Assembly: GCA_030728235.1 (NCBI GenBank)
Contig: JANRAA010000042.1
Span: forward strand, 1,865-8,921
Direction of reading: 5' to 3'
DNA: 7,057 bases
Origin: Flavobacteriales bacterium
Lineage (GTDB): Bacteria > Bacteroidota > Bacteroidia > Flavobacteriales_D > Sanyastnellaceae
The position numbers and the translations under genes are program-made. Below the pieces are notes generated by a model that saw only the letters and a program-made list of their open reading frames with translations, did not search any database and had not been told where the DNA came from. Below are positions 5,699 through 7,057 of this stretch, in pieces (position 1 is the stretch's first letter; the number at the start of each line of letters is the position of its first letter).

Positions 5699-7057
5699 AT
5701 GAAGACCATGGACATTATAACGTGGCGCATAGTTGTAATCGTGCTTGGGTCTGCATGCACGTTTGCGTTGCAAGCACCGAGCCTAATTCTAACTGGAGTC
5801 ATGCACGGCCCAGTGGCAGGTACGCCAAAAGCACTTGAGTTGTACGTTGTGAATGATGTTTCTGATCTTAGTATCTATGGCGTTGGAAGTGCAAACAACG
5901 GATTGGGCACCAATGGTGTAGAGTACAATTTTTCTGGTGGTTCGGTATTCGCGGGTGAGTTTATTTATGTGGTTAATGACGGAGCTTCATTTGCCAGCTT
6001 TTTCGGGTTTTCAGCAAATTTTGTTGATGGTGGTTTGGCTTGTAATTTCAATGGGAATGATGCCATTGAATTATTTGAAAATGGAATTGTAATCGATACT
6101 TTCGGGCAAATTGATGTGCCTGGTGATGGGGCAGGTTGGGAGTATACTTTAGGCTGGGCGCACCGCAACAATGAAACGGGACCCGATGGAGCTGCTTTTC
6201 AACTTTCGAATTGGGAGGTCAGCGCGTTGGGTGTTTTTAGTGGGACAACGCAGAATAGTCAGGCGAGTTCTCCTTTTCCGATTGGGACATATAACTACCT
6301 TATCATTTCTGGATGTACCAATCCCATTGCAAATAATTACAACCCCTTAGCGAATGTTGACGATGGATCTTGCACAATTTTAGGCTGCGTTTACCTTGCT
6401 GCCAATAACTACAATCCGCTCGCTACGACAGATGATAATTCTTGCCTGTTCGGCAATGATTGTCCTGCTGATTTAAATAACGACAGCGTTGTCAACTCTG
6501 GAGATCTGCTCGCTTTCCTAAGCTCGTTTGGAACAACATGTCAGGAACTTGCACCTATGGATTTCTTGCAAGAAGGTCTTGGTTCGTTTGCATATAGCGG
6601 TTATCAACCGTTGAGTGATAAGCCAATAACGGTGTACTACTATATTCCACAAGGAAACATCTCTCAAATGCCAATCGTTTTTGTTTTTCACGGGAACAAC
6701 AGAAATGCCGCCGAGTATCGCGACGCATGGATTTCAAGTGCAGATTTGTATGGATGCATAGTTATTGCTCCAGAGTTTTCTGAAGAGTATTATCCGGGTA
6801 GCGATCAATACATGGAAGGAAATATTTTGGATGCTTTTGGAAATACAAATCCAGAATCCGAGTGGACATTTTCGCTGATAGAACCGCTTTTCGACTTTGT
6901 CAAGTCGGATGTTGGGAATTTGACTACAGAGTATGAGATGTTTGGACATTCAGCTGGCGGGCAGTTTGTGCATCGATTCATAATGTTTACTAGCGTTACT
7001 TCTGTTAATAGAGCAATTGCAGCCAATTCAGGTTGGTACACTGTGCCTGATCCTACC
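5699..7057 (+). CDS. Secreted LTD / EF-hand / alpha/beta-hydrolase fusion protein (3'-partial)
   Basis: The frame is open for 453 codons to the window edge with no stop. ATG 5699 is chosen because an in-frame TAG lies at 5684 and a signal peptide follows (K2, R10, then IVVIVLGSACTFAL, cleavage near residues 23-26); ATG 5708 is the alternative. Domains in order: LTD-like (about 29-198); two GC...DDxSC modules (205-249); EF-hand loop (D258, N260, D262, V264, N266, D269, with Ser263 in place of the usual Gly); then, from about 286, an alpha/beta-hydrolase domain. The hydrolase has VFVFHGN (oxyanion region, H331-G332), IVIAPEF, and the nucleophile elbow GHSAGG with Ser418, followed by ANSGWYTVPD. 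This resembles a bacterial esterase family that I recall mostly as stand-alone enzymes of about 300 residues. The catalytic Asp and His should lie beyond the window. The substrate is unknown. The gene is a paralogue of its upstream neighbour, but a terminator stands between them. Confidence 0.88.
   Translation, partial: MKTMDIITWRIVVIVLGSACTFALQAPSLILTGVMHGPVAGTPKALELYVVNDVSDLSIYGVGSANNGLGTNGVEYNFSGGSVFAGEFIYVVNDGASFASFFGFSANFVDGGLACNFNGNDAIELFENGIVIDTFGQIDVPGDGAGWEYTLGWAHRNNETGPDGAAFQLSNWEVSALGVFSGTTQNSQASSPFPIGTYNYLIISGCTNPIANNYNPLANVDDGSCTILGCVYLAANNYNPLATTDDNSCLFGNDCPADLNNDSVVNSGDLLAFLSSFGTTCQELAPMDFLQEGLGSFAYSGYQPLSDKPITVYYYIPQGNISQMPIVFVFHGNNRNAAEYRDAWISSADLYGCIVIAPEFSEEYYPGSDQYMEGNILDAFGNTNPESEWTFSLIEPLFDFVKSDVGNLTTEYEMFGHSAGGQFVHRFIMFTSVTSVNRAIAANSGWYTVPDPT
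6311..6541 (+). other. Cys-rich/EF-hand tail module (copy 2, internal)
   Basis: Residues 205-281 of the hydrolase fusion, with cysteines 206/225, 230/249 and 255/281. It aligns along its whole length with the C-terminal tail of the neighbouring repeat protein, apart from a two-residue deletion before the EF-hand cysteine. Here the module is internal, joining the LTD to the catalytic domain. Confidence 0.75.
6554..7057 (+). other. Alpha/beta-hydrolase domain (partial)
   Basis: Residues 286-453. The Ser418 codon is at 6950-6952 in GHSAGG, the GxSxG elbow. HG at 331-332 follows a hydrophobic beta-strand and is the expected oxyanion-hole turn. The segments RNAAEYRDAW, PEF...YYPG and EWTFSLIEPLFDF fit the same hydrolase family. 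The C-terminal part, including the remaining catalytic residues and any secretion signal, is cut off. Confidence 0.8.

Noticed and set aside
5699..5776. Lipoprotein signal at C20 of the hydrolase fusion (and C17 of the repeat protein)
   Set aside because: The residue three before each Cys is not Leu or an equivalent, so there is no proper lipobox. Both read better as ordinary signal peptides.
5620..5838. 72-codon + strand open frame starting inside the terminator
   Set aside because: It begins in the terminator hairpin and overlaps the signal peptide and first LTD strand of the hydrolase fusion in another frame. It resembles nothing, while the overlapping frame has clear domains.
6555..7041. 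Three overlapping - strand open frames at the right end
   Set aside because: They lie antisense to the well-supported hydrolase domain, overlap one another and have no recognisable motifs.

Overview
The window looks like chromosomal DNA from a marine or aquatic member of Bacteroidota, probably Flavobacteriales (Crocinitomicaceae/Cryomorphaceae-like). The support is the large secreted proteins built from lamin-tail-like (LTD) domains, the linker signatures GCTNPxACNYDPxA..DDGSC and CDDGN...C.C.G, and a C-rich EF-hand module (CPADxNxDxVVN..DLL). All of these are familiar from that phylum. The start codons also lack Shine-Dalgarno sequences at normal spacing. This placement comes from recognition, not from a search.

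Layout, all on the + strand. (1) 2-1429 is the 3' part of an M14 zinc carboxypeptidase gene whose start lies upstream of the window. (2) 1426-2664 overlaps it by ATGA and encodes a complete outer-membrane porin of the phosphate-selective O/P type. (3) 2699-5593 encodes a 964-residue secreted protein with four tandem units of about 230 residues (LTD plus Cys-rich linker), ending in an EF-hand/dockerin-like module. (4) 5594-5698 is a short intergenic region with a convincing Rho-independent terminator at 5622-5654. (5) 5699-7057 is a fourth gene, still open at the window edge. It encodes a signal peptide, one LTD of the same kind, the same Cys-rich/EF-hand tail, and then an alpha/beta-hydrolase domain with a GHSAG nucleophile elbow.

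The peptidase and porin are probably translationally coupled; extracellular peptide trimming plus outer-membrane passage is one possible link. The two LTD genes are clear paralogues sharing a non-catalytic surface module. One carries it as a multi-copy array with no enzyme, the other as a single copy fused to a hydrolase. The best leads in the window are this pairing, an almost complete absence of Lys/Arg from the shared modules except for one invariant Lys and one invariant Arg per LTD, and cysteine losses that co-vary. No RNA genes, CRISPR, insertion sequences or origins were seen.
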